Of a stretch of DNA of 64,000 nt, positions 9,501 through 17,176 are shown piece after piece (position 1 is the first letter of the stretch; every line of letters begins with the position of its first letter). The position numbers and the translations under genes are program-made. The stretch is from Caulobacter sp. Root655 (GTDB taxonomy: Bacteria; Pseudomonadota; Alphaproteobacteria; Caulobacterales; Caulobacteraceae). The notes under the pieces are model-generated. The model saw nothing but the letters and a program-made list of their open reading frames with translations, was not told where the DNA came from and searched no databases. Location of the stretch: NCBI RefSeq assembly GCF_001427665.1, contig NZ_LMHC01000021.1, positions 124,001-188,000 of the forward strand, read 5' to 3'.

Positions 9501-9591
9501 CGAGCGGCCGCTGCAGCTGATCTTCGGCGGGCCGGACCGACGCACGCTGTTCGTCCTGACCCATCATACGCTCTACGCGGTGACGCCTTGA
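6577..9591 (+). CDS. Secreted GH55-like double beta-helix protein with C-terminal beta-propeller
   Basis: A 1004-residue exported protein. After a signal peptide (residues 1-21) come two Pectate_lyase_3-type beta-helix domains, each opening with the same signature: ISVKGVGDGRADDTVAIQSA (37-56) and VKTLGVTGDSETDDTAALQK (starting near 382). This tandem layout is that of GH55 exo-beta-1,3-glucanases. The last roughly 290 residues contain repeated strands (DPVNLAVDRSGKLLVLSSYG, GGESVAVDAQGQVFVANGQI) like an NHL/SMP-30 (gluconolactonase-like) propeller. Substrate is not proven. It forms a tandem pair with the next gene and sits beside gluconokinase and a TonB receptor, suggesting extracytoplasmic glycan attack followed by gluconate-type metabolism (inference). 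Confidence 0.8.
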   Translation: MRVVILAAVILASASASASMAETHSVLLTAPADPRAISVKGVGDGRADDTVAIQSAIDAARDKTGHGVVFLPSGRYRLSRSILVPPGVRIFGVGAKRPVFVLGPNTPGFQKGVGTMIVFTGGDQYSVGRIPVPVPTVVGAKAEVRDANSGTFYSALSNVDIEIGAGNPAAAGVRFRMAQHAFLSHMNFNLGSAFAGVYQAGNIMEDVHFHGGRYGIVTEKTSPAWQFTLIDSTFDGQRDAAIREHEVDLTLVNVAMRNTPVGIEIDRGYSDSLWGKNVRFENVSKAAVVISAEDNVFTQVGFDNAVATNTPVFARFRDSGKTVAGKGRAYRVKSFTYGLTLPGLGQMGEYKTNVDLAALPAMPAAPSPALRALPPVAEWTNVKTLGVTGDSETDDTAALQKAIDTHRVLYLPIGFYKVTDTLKLRPDTVLVGLHPAMTQLVIPDDNPRHAGVGSVTPVLETPKGGDNILFGLGIFTGRVNPRASALLWRSGADSQVTDVKIMGGGGTPTMDGKPLGAAQARSGDPVADGRWDGQYPSIWVTDGGGGTFANVWSPNTFASAGFYISDTSTPGHIYEVSVEHHVRNEFVLDNVQNWEFLAPQTEQEVGDGPDAVSLEIRNSRNILFANYHGYRVTRSYHPAETAVKLFNSSDIRFRNVHINAESGVALCGASGCGTYLRASKFPFENAIQDKTRKLEVREREFAVLDVSNQPTSAAPASDGKVQKLETGFWSISGATVDADGALYFVEKRFQRIYRWTEARGLEVVRDHALDPVNLAVDRSGKLLVLSSYGPRGSVYSIDPNGPKDQMTTIAATPSAPVPDAKTLLPVNWWNNGEFKDQYDPSTDHFTTLAEMFARDAGAPKAQAYVSPDGSLILPAFRVWEQGPPDHVGWRWSDTLQTHGLIGAGLGERVFVTNESEGKTYSGKVGPGGALTDLKVFANRGGESVAVDAQGQVFVANGQIFKYAADGQPAGRIDLPERPLQLIFGGPDRRTLFVLTHHTLYAVTP

Positions 9592-9667
9592 TGCGCGCCG
9601 CTCAATGAGCCCCATTACCGCTGACCGGCGTACGTTCCGGTGAGGCGCGCCCCTCCACCCCAGACTG

Positions 9668-9696
9668 GTCCCGGCCTCGCGCCGGGACGCTTTTTT
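9668..9696 (+). terminator. Intrinsic terminator between the two GH55-like genes
   Basis: A perfect eight-base stem GTCCCGGC/GCCGGGAC with a five-base loop, followed by GC and six T residues. It would end transcripts of the first GH55-like gene. It stops only 12 bases before the ATG of the second gene, so it must also lie in, or replace, that gene's leader. Confidence 0.85.
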
Positions 9697-9708
9697 ACGA
9701 GGTTCGTG

Positions 9709-12700
9709 ATGCGAGGTTGGGTGGCGACAGGAATGGCGGCGTTGGTTCTGCTGTTGGCGGCCAGCGCCCAGGCGGCCCCGGTGTTGGCGGCTTCGGTGTC
9801 GGCCTTCGCGGCCGCGCCGGACGATCCCAGCGCCGTGGTGGTCCGCGCCGTGGGAGATGGCCGCGCCGATGACAGCGCCGCGCTCCAGGGCGCGATCGAC
9901 GCGGCCGCGGCCAAGGGCGCAGGCGGCCTGGTCTTCCTCCCTTCGGGCCGCTACCGGATCAGCAAGACGATCTTTCTGTGGCCGGGCGTCCGCGTGTTCG
10001 GGGTTGGCGCGACCCGCCCGCTGATCCTGCTCGGTGACGCCACGCCCGGGTTCCAGAAGGGCCTGGCCAACATGGTGATCTTCGCCGGCGCCAAGCTGGA
10101 CCCGGCGCGGCGCGTGCCTTTCCCGCCGCCCGGGAGCGTTCCCTTCAACAAGGACATCGCCGACGCCAATCCCAACACCTTCTACTCGGCCATGAGCAAT
10201 ATCGACTTCAAGATCGGTGAGGGTAATCCGGCCGCGACGGCGATCCGCTTCCACGCCGCCCAGCACGCCTATCTCAGCCACATGACCTTCGACATCGGGT
10301 CGGGCCTGGCGGGCCTGTATCACGTCGCCAACGAGGCCGAGGATCTCCACTTCAAGGGCGGCCGCTATGGCATCCTGGCCGAGAAGACGTCGCCGGCCTG
10401 GGGTTTCGTGCTGCTCGACTCGACCTTCGAGGGCCAGCGCGACGCGGCGATCCGCGAGCACGAAGCTCGACTGACCCTGGTCAATGTGGCGATGCGCGAC
10501 ACCCCCGTGGGCATCGAGATCGACCGCGGCTATGGCGATTGGCTGTGGGGCAAGGACGTTCGGTTCGAAAACCTCTCGAAGGCCGGGGTCGTCATCTCCA
10601 ACGAGACCAGCGTCTATACCCAGGTCGGCTTCGAGAACGCGACGGCGGTCAAGACCCCCGTGTTCGCCCGCTTCCGCGACAGCGGCAAGACCGTGCCGGG
10701 CCAGGGAGCGGCCTATCGAGTAGCGTCCTTCAACCATGGCCTGACCTTGCCTGGCCTGGGCCAGATGGGCGCGACCAAGACGCAGATGAAGGCGGAAGCC
10801 GTCGCGACGTCGCCCGGCCCGCGCGCCGCGGCGATCCGCGCCCTGCCGGCCGTGGCGCAGTGGGCCAATGTCCGCGCGCTCGGCGCCAAGGGCGACAACG
10901 TCACCGACGACACCGCCGCCATCCAGCGCGCCATCGACAGCCATCGCGTCGTCTATTTTCCAGCCGGCTTCTATGTGGTCACCGACACCCTGCGGCTGCG
11001 ACCGGACACGGTGCTGATTGGCCTGCACCCGAGCCTGACCCAGATCGTGCTGCCCGATCTCACCCCAGGCTATCAGGGCGTCGGCGCGCCCAAGGCGCTG
11101 GTGCTGTCGGGGGCCAAGGGCGACAACATCGTCTCGGGGCTGGGCCTCAACACCGGCGGCGTCAATCCGCGCGCCACGGCCCTGTTATGGACCGCGGGCG
11201 AGGGCTCGATGGTCAACGACGTCAAGTTCCAGGGCGGCCACGGCACCAACCTCTACGACGGGACGCGGTTCAATCCCTACAACGCCAACGCCACGGCCGA
11301 CGCCGACCCAACCAAGCGCTGGGCGGGCCAGTATCCCAGCCTGTGGGTGACAGATGGCGGCGGTGGCACGTTCGCCAACATCTGGAGCCCCAGCACCTAC
11401 GCCTATTCCGGCATCTACATCTCCGACACCCAGACGCCGGGACATATCTACCAGGCGTCGGTCGAGCACCACGTGCGCACCGAGATCAGCCTCAACCGGG
11501 TCGCCCACTGGGAGCTGCTGGCGCCGCAGACCGAAGAGGAGGCTGGCGAGGGGGAGGACACCGTCTCGCTGGAGATTCGCGACTCGCACGACATTCTCGT
11601 CGCCAACTATCACGCCTATCGCGTCACCCGGACGCGCAAGCCGGCGGCGGCGGCGGCCAAGATCTACAACTCCCACGATATCCGGTTCCGCAACGTGGCC
11701 GTGAACGCCGAAAGCGGGGTGGGGCTATGTGACGAGAACGGCTGCGCCACCTTCCTGCGCCTGAGCAAGTATCCGTACGAGAACGCCATCCAGGACGTCA
11801 CCAGCGGCCTCCTGGTGCGCGAACGGCAGTTCGCGGTGCTGGACCTGCCGGCCAATCCGCCGCCGGTCGCGCCCTCGGTCTTCCCCGCCGGCGCCCGCGT
11901 GGAAAAGCTGGGCGACGGCTTCTATTCCCTGGGCGGCGGCGCCGTCGACGCGGCCGGGACGCTCTATTTCACCGACCGCCGTCACCAGCGGATCTACAGC
12001 TGGTCGGACGAGCGCAAACTGTCGATCGTGCGCGACAACGCGCTGGATCCGATCAACCTGGCCGTCGATGGGTCGGGCAACCTGCTGGTGCTGTCGTCGG
12101 ACGGCCGCGACGGTTCGGTCTACAGCTTCAGGCCGGGCAGCCCCGACACCGAGGTCACGGTGATCGCCGCGACCCCGGCGGCCGACCACCCGCGCGCGGC
12201 GACCGTGCTGCCGGTCAACTGGTGGAACAACGGCGAGTTCAAGGACCAGCTCGACCTCCAGACCTATCAGTTCACGACCCTGGCGCAGATGTTCGCCCGC
12301 GACATGGCGCTTCCGAAGCCCAAGGAATACGTCTCGCCCGACGGCAGCCTGACCTTGCCGGCCTATCGCGTCTTCCAGCAGGGCCCGCCCGACTACCGGG
12401 CCATGCGGTTCTCCGATGCGCTCGACACCTACGGCTTCACGACGGCCAAGCCGGGCCAGCGGGTGTTCGTCACCAACGGCTCGGAAAACAAGACCTACAG
12501 CGGCTTGGTCGGACAGCACGGCGCGATCACCGATCTGAAGCCCTTCGCCGACCGCGGCGGCGAGAGTGTCGCGACGGACGGGGAGGGGCGTGTCTACGTC
12601 GCCAACGGCCAGGTGTTCGTCTACGCCCCGGACGGCCGGGAGCTGGGGCGCGTGGACATCCCCGAACGACCGCTGCAGTTGCTCTTCGGCGGTCCCGGCA

Positions 12701-12756
12701 AGCAGACGCTGTTTGTCCTGACTCACCACGCGCTCTACGCGGTGCGGCGCCCCTAG
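9709..12756 (+). CDS. Secreted GH55-like double beta-helix protein with C-terminal beta-propeller (paralogue)
   Basis: A 1015-residue paralogue of the preceding gene, alignable end to end with long identical blocks (for example TLPGLGQMG and LPVNWWNNGEFKDQ). It has a signal peptide (ending AQAAP), two beta-helix domains (VVVRAVGDGRADDSAALQGA; VRALGAKGDNVTDDTAAIQR) and the same C-terminal propeller (DPINLAVDGSGNLLVLSSDG). The start beginning MRGWVATGMAALVLL is preceded by GAGG at 9699-9702. An upstream in-frame ATG at 9640 would run through a terminator hairpin and spoil the signal peptide. It probably arose by tandem duplication; divergence implies different linkages or step preferences. Confidence 0.8.
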   Translation: MRGWVATGMAALVLLLAASAQAAPVLAASVSAFAAAPDDPSAVVVRAVGDGRADDSAALQGAIDAAAAKGAGGLVFLPSGRYRISKTIFLWPGVRVFGVGATRPLILLGDATPGFQKGLANMVIFAGAKLDPARRVPFPPPGSVPFNKDIADANPNTFYSAMSNIDFKIGEGNPAATAIRFHAAQHAYLSHMTFDIGSGLAGLYHVANEAEDLHFKGGRYGILAEKTSPAWGFVLLDSTFEGQRDAAIREHEARLTLVNVAMRDTPVGIEIDRGYGDWLWGKDVRFENLSKAGVVISNETSVYTQVGFENATAVKTPVFARFRDSGKTVPGQGAAYRVASFNHGLTLPGLGQMGATKTQMKAEAVATSPGPRAAAIRALPAVAQWANVRALGAKGDNVTDDTAAIQRAIDSHRVVYFPAGFYVVTDTLRLRPDTVLIGLHPSLTQIVLPDLTPGYQGVGAPKALVLSGAKGDNIVSGLGLNTGGVNPRATALLWTAGEGSMVNDVKFQGGHGTNLYDGTRFNPYNANATADADPTKRWAGQYPSLWVTDGGGGTFANIWSPSTYAYSGIYISDTQTPGHIYQASVEHHVRTEISLNRVAHWELLAPQTEEEAGEGEDTVSLEIRDSHDILVANYHAYRVTRTRKPAAAAAKIYNSHDIRFRNVAVNAESGVGLCDENGCATFLRLSKYPYENAIQDVTSGLLVRERQFAVLDLPANPPPVAPSVFPAGARVEKLGDGFYSLGGGAVDAAGTLYFTDRRHQRIYSWSDERKLSIVRDNALDPINLAVDGSGNLLVLSSDGRDGSVYSFRPGSPDTEVTVIAATPAADHPRAATVLPVNWWNNGEFKDQLDLQTYQFTTLAQMFARDMALPKPKEYVSPDGSLTLPAYRVFQQGPPDYRAMRFSDALDTYGFTTAKPGQRVFVTNGSENKTYSGLVGQHGAITDLKPFADRGGESVATDGEGRVYVANGQVFVYAPDGRELGRVDIPERPLQLLFGGPGKQTLFVLTHHALYAVRRP

Positions 12757-12847
12757 ATTCCAGAATCCTGCGGCCGCCGAGCCGTCCTGAGGAGGGGCGC
12801 TGGCGCGTCCTCGACCCAGCCTGTTCGGCGCGCGGGACCGGCCGACC

Positions 12848-12863
12848 TACGACCATGGTCGTA
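12848..12863. promoter_or_regulatory. Operator-like perfect palindrome, copy 3 (upstream of TonB receptor)
   Basis: TACGACCATGGTCGTA, a perfect 16-base palindrome centred 88 bases before the receptor start. It shares TACGACCATGGTCG with the site upstream of the first GH55-like gene. Candidate binders are the GntR/FadR protein (5162-5839) or the LacI protein (16094-17176). Confidence 0.65.
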
Positions 12864-12943
12864 ATGGTGAGCGCCTCACTTGTCTGACAACTTCGCGCCA
12901 GGCCATCGCAGATGGACTCAACGAAAAACAGGAGGCGGCAGGG

Positions 12944-15900
12944 ATGAGTGCTTTAGGTCGGACGCGAGGGGGATCGCCCTTTTTGAACGTGTTGTTCGCG
13001 ACGAGCGCGATCGTAATGATCGCATCGGCCGGATCAGCCAGCGCGCAGACGGCGCAGGCCCCCGTGTCGTCGGAGTCCGCCGCCGACTCGACCGTGGGCG
13101 AGATCGTGGTCACCGGCTCGCGGATCAGGTCCACCGGCTTTACCGCGCCCACGCCGACCCAAGCCCTGGGTCAGGCCGACCTGGAGCGCAACGCCGAGCC
13201 GAACATCTTCACGACGATCGCCCAGCTGCCTTCCTTGCAGGGCTCGACCGGGGCGACCACGGGCACGTTCAGCACCTCGAGCGGCTCGCAGGGCTTGAGT
13301 TCGTTCTCGCTGCGCGGCCTGGGCACCATCCGGACCCTGACCCTGCTTGATGGCCAACGGGTGGTTCCGGCCAACATCACGGGCGTTCCCGACATCAGCC
13401 TGTTCCCGCAACTGCTGGTCCAGCGGGTCGACGTCGTGACCGGCGGCGCGTCGGCCTCCTACGGCTCCGACGCGGTCGGCGGCGTCGTCAACTTCATCAC
13501 CGACAAGAAGTTCGAGGGCTTCAAGGCCAACGTCTCGGCGGGCGTGACGACCTATGGCGACAACGAGCAGTTCCTGCTGCAGGTCGCGGGCGGCAAGGCC
13601 TTCCTGAATGATCGCCTGCATGTCCAGGTCAGCGCCGAATACGATGACGAGGAGGGCGTTCCCGCCGGCGGCTTCGGCGAGGATGCGCCAGGCAGCCGCG
13701 ACTGGTACACGACCGCCACCCTGATCAATCGCGGCGTCACCAATGACGGCTCGCCGCAATATCTCTACCGCGAGCATGCCCAAGCCTATCAGTACACCAA
13801 GTACGGGCTGATCAGCGCCGGCCCGCTGCAAGGCACCGCCTTCGATCAGAACGGCAACCCGTTCCAGTTCCAGTATGGCTCCAACGGCGTGCCGTCCAAG
13901 GCCGCAAACGGCGCGGTGATCGGTTGCTACTCGAACGGCGGCTTCTGCGTCGGCGGCGACCTGTCGGGCAATGTCGGCGTCGGCACGTCGCTGCAGTCCG
14001 AAATCAAGCGCATGAACAGCTACGGCCGCATCGCCTACGACATTGACGACAACAACGAGATCTACGCGACCCTGAACGTCGCCCGCGTCGAATCCAGCAA
14101 CCAGCCCAATCCAGGCGGGGCCACGACCGGCCTGACGATGCAATGCTCCAATCCCTACCTGCCGGCATCGGTGGCGGCCGCCTGCGCCGCCAACAACATC
14201 ACCAGCTTCACCTTCGGCACCAGCAACGCCCTGCTGCCCAACAACATCTCGGTCCATCCGACGCGGACTCAGTACCGCGGCGTGATCGGCGCGGACGGCA
14301 AGTTCGCCGCCCTCGGCACGGATTGGCATTACGACGCCTATTACACGCACGGCGAGAACACCACGAACATCCACGTCAACAACATCATGCTGAACCCGCG
14401 CTACAGGGCGGCCGTCCAGGCCACCCTCGTCAACGGCCAGATCGTGTGTTCCGACCCTGTCGCCCGGGCCAATGGCTGCCAACCGATCAACGTCTTCGGC
14501 GGACAGCGGCCCAGCGACGCGGCGCTGGCCTACATCACGCCCAAGAACGGCCCGTACCAGCACTCCGTCCAGAAGCAGGACGTCGCCAGCATCAACTTCA
14601 GCGGCGAGCCCATCAACGGATGGGCAGGACCCGTGGCCTTGGCGTTCGGCGCCGAGTATCGCCGCGAAGCCTACCACGTCCAGGGCGACCCTTACGGCGA
14701 CGGCTCGGCGGCCTCGCCCTACACCACTGACTATCCGGCGGATCCGTTGCTCAACACGGCGGGCAACAACTGGTACGCGGGCAACTATCACTCCGGCGCC
14801 GGCAAATACAGCGTGAAGGAAGCGTACGCGGAAGTGAACGTGCCGCTGGTGAACTCCGACGCCGCGGGCAAGGCTAACCTCAACGCCGCCGGCCGCTGGA
14901 CCGACTACAGCACCTCGGGCACGGTCTACACCTGGAAGGTCGGAGCCACCTGGGACACGCCGATCGACGGCGTTCGCCTGCGGGCCGTGACGTCGCGCGA
15001 CGTCCGCGCGCCGAACCTGTCGGAGCTCTTCGCCGCGCCGGTCACTACCACGCTGCCCAACTTCACCATTCCGTCCACACCCACCCCCCCACCGGGCCAA
15101 CCCGCGGGACCAGGCGCGCTGCTGGTCCTTCAGAACGTGATCGGCAATCCCGACCTGAAACCGGAAATCGCCAAGAACACCACGCTCGGCGTCGTCTTCT
15201 CGAACCCGAAATGGCTGCCGGGCTTCAGCGTCTCGGTCGACTGGTACAACATCGTCCTGAACGGCGGCATCTCCAGCCTGAGCGCTCAGCAGGTGGTGAA
15301 CTTCTGCTATGCGGGTCTGACGCAGTATTGCGGCAGCTTCAACTTCGCCCCGCCGGCCGGCACGACGCCCTACGTCAACGCCCAGGTGTTCAACCTGGCC
15401 TCGATCAAGACCAGCGGCTTCGACATCGAAACCAGCTACCGGTTCGATATCCCGAGCGTGCCGGGCCACTTCGACCTGCGCGCCCTGGCGACCAACACCC
15501 ACAAGTTCGTCACCAATCAAGGCTTCCCCGGCGGCTCCGTTATCGATACCGCGGGCCAGAACTCCGGCAATACGCCGGACTGGAAGGTTCTCGCCGTCCA
15601 GACCTGGAGCTCCGACCGCTTCAGCCTCAGCCTGCAGGAACGCTGGTTCAGCGACGGCGTCATCGGCGGCCAGTACATCGAGTGCGCCGCCGGCAGCTGT
15701 CCGGTGGGTAGAACCCCAGCCGACAACAACAACTACCCGACCATCGACCATAACCAGATGAAGGGCGCGACCTATGTCGACGTGAGTGGTTCCTACGAGA
15801 TCAAGGACGGGCTCACGGCCTATTTCAAGGTCGCCAACCTGTTCAACAGGGACCCGACGCCGTCGCCGCAAACCAACACCGGTCTGGACGCCAACCCGGC

Positions 15901-15955
15901 GCTCTATGATCTGCTGGGGCGGTTCTACCACGTCGGTCTCCGCTACAGCTTCTAG
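12944..15955 (+). CDS. TonB-dependent outer-membrane receptor
   Basis: A 1003-residue receptor. Signal peptide residues 1-34 (ending SASAQ) lead to a plug domain starting GEIVVTGSRIRSTGF, with no N-terminal regulatory extension. RVDVVTGGASASYGSDAVGGVVNF is the usual plug/barrel junction motif, and the protein ends in the aromatic barrel strand FYHVGLRYSF. An AGGAGG site lies 8 bases before the ATG. With the GH55-like enzymes upstream and an MFS carrier downstream, it probably imports the oligosaccharide or sugar acid released outside the cell. The palindrome at 12848-12863 suggests control with the first GH55-like gene. Confidence 0.93.
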   Translation: MSALGRTRGGSPFLNVLFATSAIVMIASAGSASAQTAQAPVSSESAADSTVGEIVVTGSRIRSTGFTAPTPTQALGQADLERNAEPNIFTTIAQLPSLQGSTGATTGTFSTSSGSQGLSSFSLRGLGTIRTLTLLDGQRVVPANITGVPDISLFPQLLVQRVDVVTGGASASYGSDAVGGVVNFITDKKFEGFKANVSAGVTTYGDNEQFLLQVAGGKAFLNDRLHVQVSAEYDDEEGVPAGGFGEDAPGSRDWYTTATLINRGVTNDGSPQYLYREHAQAYQYTKYGLISAGPLQGTAFDQNGNPFQFQYGSNGVPSKAANGAVIGCYSNGGFCVGGDLSGNVGVGTSLQSEIKRMNSYGRIAYDIDDNNEIYATLNVARVESSNQPNPGGATTGLTMQCSNPYLPASVAAACAANNITSFTFGTSNALLPNNISVHPTRTQYRGVIGADGKFAALGTDWHYDAYYTHGENTTNIHVNNIMLNPRYRAAVQATLVNGQIVCSDPVARANGCQPINVFGGQRPSDAALAYITPKNGPYQHSVQKQDVASINFSGEPINGWAGPVALAFGAEYRREAYHVQGDPYGDGSAASPYTTDYPADPLLNTAGNNWYAGNYHSGAGKYSVKEAYAEVNVPLVNSDAAGKANLNAAGRWTDYSTSGTVYTWKVGATWDTPIDGVRLRAVTSRDVRAPNLSELFAAPVTTTLPNFTIPSTPTPPPGQPAGPGALLVLQNVIGNPDLKPEIAKNTTLGVVFSNPKWLPGFSVSVDWYNIVLNGGISSLSAQQVVNFCYAGLTQYCGSFNFAPPAGTTPYVNAQVFNLASIKTSGFDIETSYRFDIPSVPGHFDLRALATNTHKFVTNQGFPGGSVIDTAGQNSGNTPDWKVLAVQTWSSDRFSLSLQERWFSDGVIGGQYIECAAGSCPVGRTPADNNNYPTIDHNQMKGATYVDVSGSYEIKDGLTAYFKVANLFNRDPTPSPQTNTGLDANPALYDLLGRFYHVGLRYSF

Positions 15956-15991
15956 CTTGAGCCGCCCGTTCCTCCTCTCCCTGGGCGGCGC

Positions 15992-16038
15992 CGCCCGGGT
16001 CGGACCGGCTGATCGCCGTTCCGGCCCGGGCGCTTTTT
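15992..16038 (+). terminator. Intrinsic terminator after the TonB receptor gene
   Basis: Two 17-base arms (15992-16008 and 16016-16032) pair with two mismatched positions around a seven-base loop, followed by a run of five T residues. It separates the receptor from the LacI-MFS pair. Confidence 0.8.
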
Positions 16039-16093
16039 CTTGGCCAAGCGACGTCGCCGTCGCATGGTCGGCGAACGCCAAGAAGGTTTTCCG

Positions 16094-17176
16094 TTGAACA
16101 GACCGGACCGCGCCCGGGGCGCCACCATCGTCGATGTCGCGCTATTGGCGGGCGTTTCTCGCATGACGGTGTCGCGGGTGATCAACGACGGCGCCAGCGT
16201 TCGGGAAACCACGCGCATGGCGGTCCTGGCCGCGATCCGCGAGCTGAATTACCAGCCCAACCTGGCGGCCCGCAATCTCGTCTTGGACGGCGAATTGCGG
16301 ATCGGGGTGATCTATTCCAATCCCAGCGCCGCCTTCATGAGCGACTTCCTGGTCGGTGTGTTCGAGGAGGCCACCAGCGCCGGGGCCCGGTTGATCCTCG
16401 TGCGGGGCGAGAACGGCCAGGCCCCAGCGCCGCAGGAGCTGCAGAGGTTGTTGGGGTCCGGCGTCCACGGCGTGGTCCTGGCGCCGCCTCTGGGCGAGTC
16501 CGCCGTCGTGCGCGACATCCTCCGCGCCGCTAATCTGCCCGTCGCCGTGGTCGCCGCGGGGCGTCCGCCGACCGATGCGATCAGCGTCCGCATCGACGAT
16601 CGCCAGGCCAGCCAGGCCATGGCCCAGCATCTGCTGGATCTTGGCCACCGAAGGATCGGCTTCATCACCGGGAACCCCGACCAGACCGCCAGCGCCGAGC
16701 GCCTCGAGGGCGCGCGTGCGGCGATCGCGGCGGTCGACGGGGCTGAACTCGTCCTGGCCCAAGGAACGTTCACCTACGGTTCGGGGCTGCGCGCCGCCGA
16801 GCAACTGCTCGATGCCCATCCGCCGCCCACCGCGATCTTCGCCAGCAACGACGACATGGCCGCCGCGGCCGTGTCGGTGGCCCATCGCCGACATCTCGAC
16901 GTGCCGGGCGACCTGACCGTGGTCGGGTTCGACGACACCACGGTGGCCACCACCCTTTGGCCGCCGCTCACCACCGTACGCCAGCCGGTGCGGCAGATGG
17001 CGGCCGTGGCCCTGGATCGGCTGATGCGCGTCTTGCGATCGACCCAGCCCTCGGCCGAAGCCTCCGCGGATTACGTCCTGGGTCATGCCCTGATCGAACG
17101 CCAATCCACCGCCCCGCCCCGGCGCGTCACCCGGGTCGCGGGCGCGAAAGCACACCAGAGGTCATCGCATGCCTGA
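16094..17176 (+). CDS. LacI-family transcriptional regulator
   Basis: A 360-residue repressor with an N-terminal LacI helix-turn-helix (ATIVDVALLAGVSRMTVSRV, then INDGASVRETTRMAVLAAIR and LNYQPNLAARNL) and a periplasmic-binding-protein-like ligand domain (LRIGVIYSNPSAAFMSDFLV; ASNDDMAAAAVSVAHRR; LTVVGFDDTTVATTLWPPLT). I choose the TTG at 16094, preceded by AAGAAGG, because the longer frame to 16040 would begin in the terminator. The last eight bases overlap the MFS gene, so the pair is co-transcribed. It probably responds to a sugar from the locus; the palindromes at 6505 and 12848 are possible targets. Confidence 0.92.
   Translation: MNRPDRARGATIVDVALLAGVSRMTVSRVINDGASVRETTRMAVLAAIRELNYQPNLAARNLVLDGELRIGVIYSNPSAAFMSDFLVGVFEEATSAGARLILVRGENGQAPAPQELQRLLGSGVHGVVLAPPLGESAVVRDILRAANLPVAVVAAGRPPTDAISVRIDDRQASQAMAQHLLDLGHRRIGFITGNPDQTASAERLEGARAAIAAVDGAELVLAQGTFTYGSGLRAAEQLLDAHPPPTAIFASNDDMAAAAVSVAHRRHLDVPGDLTVVGFDDTTVATTLWPPLTTVRQPVRQMAAVALDRLMRVLRSTQPSAEASADYVLGHALIERQSTAPPRRVTRVAGAKAHQRSSHA

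Noticed and set aside
7807..11028. Very long minus-strand open frame (over 1000 codons) antisense to the GH55-like genes, and similar ones opposite both TonB receptors
   Set aside because: Composition is Arg/Gly/His/Gln-rich with no domain, as expected for antisense frames in very high-GC genes; the plus-strand genes are clearly real.
16040..16093. Upstream extension of the LacI regulator (MAKRRRRRMVG)
   Set aside because: The frame starts in the tail of a terminator; the Arg run comes from GC-rich DNA, and a TTG with AAGAAGG fits the family's N-terminus.
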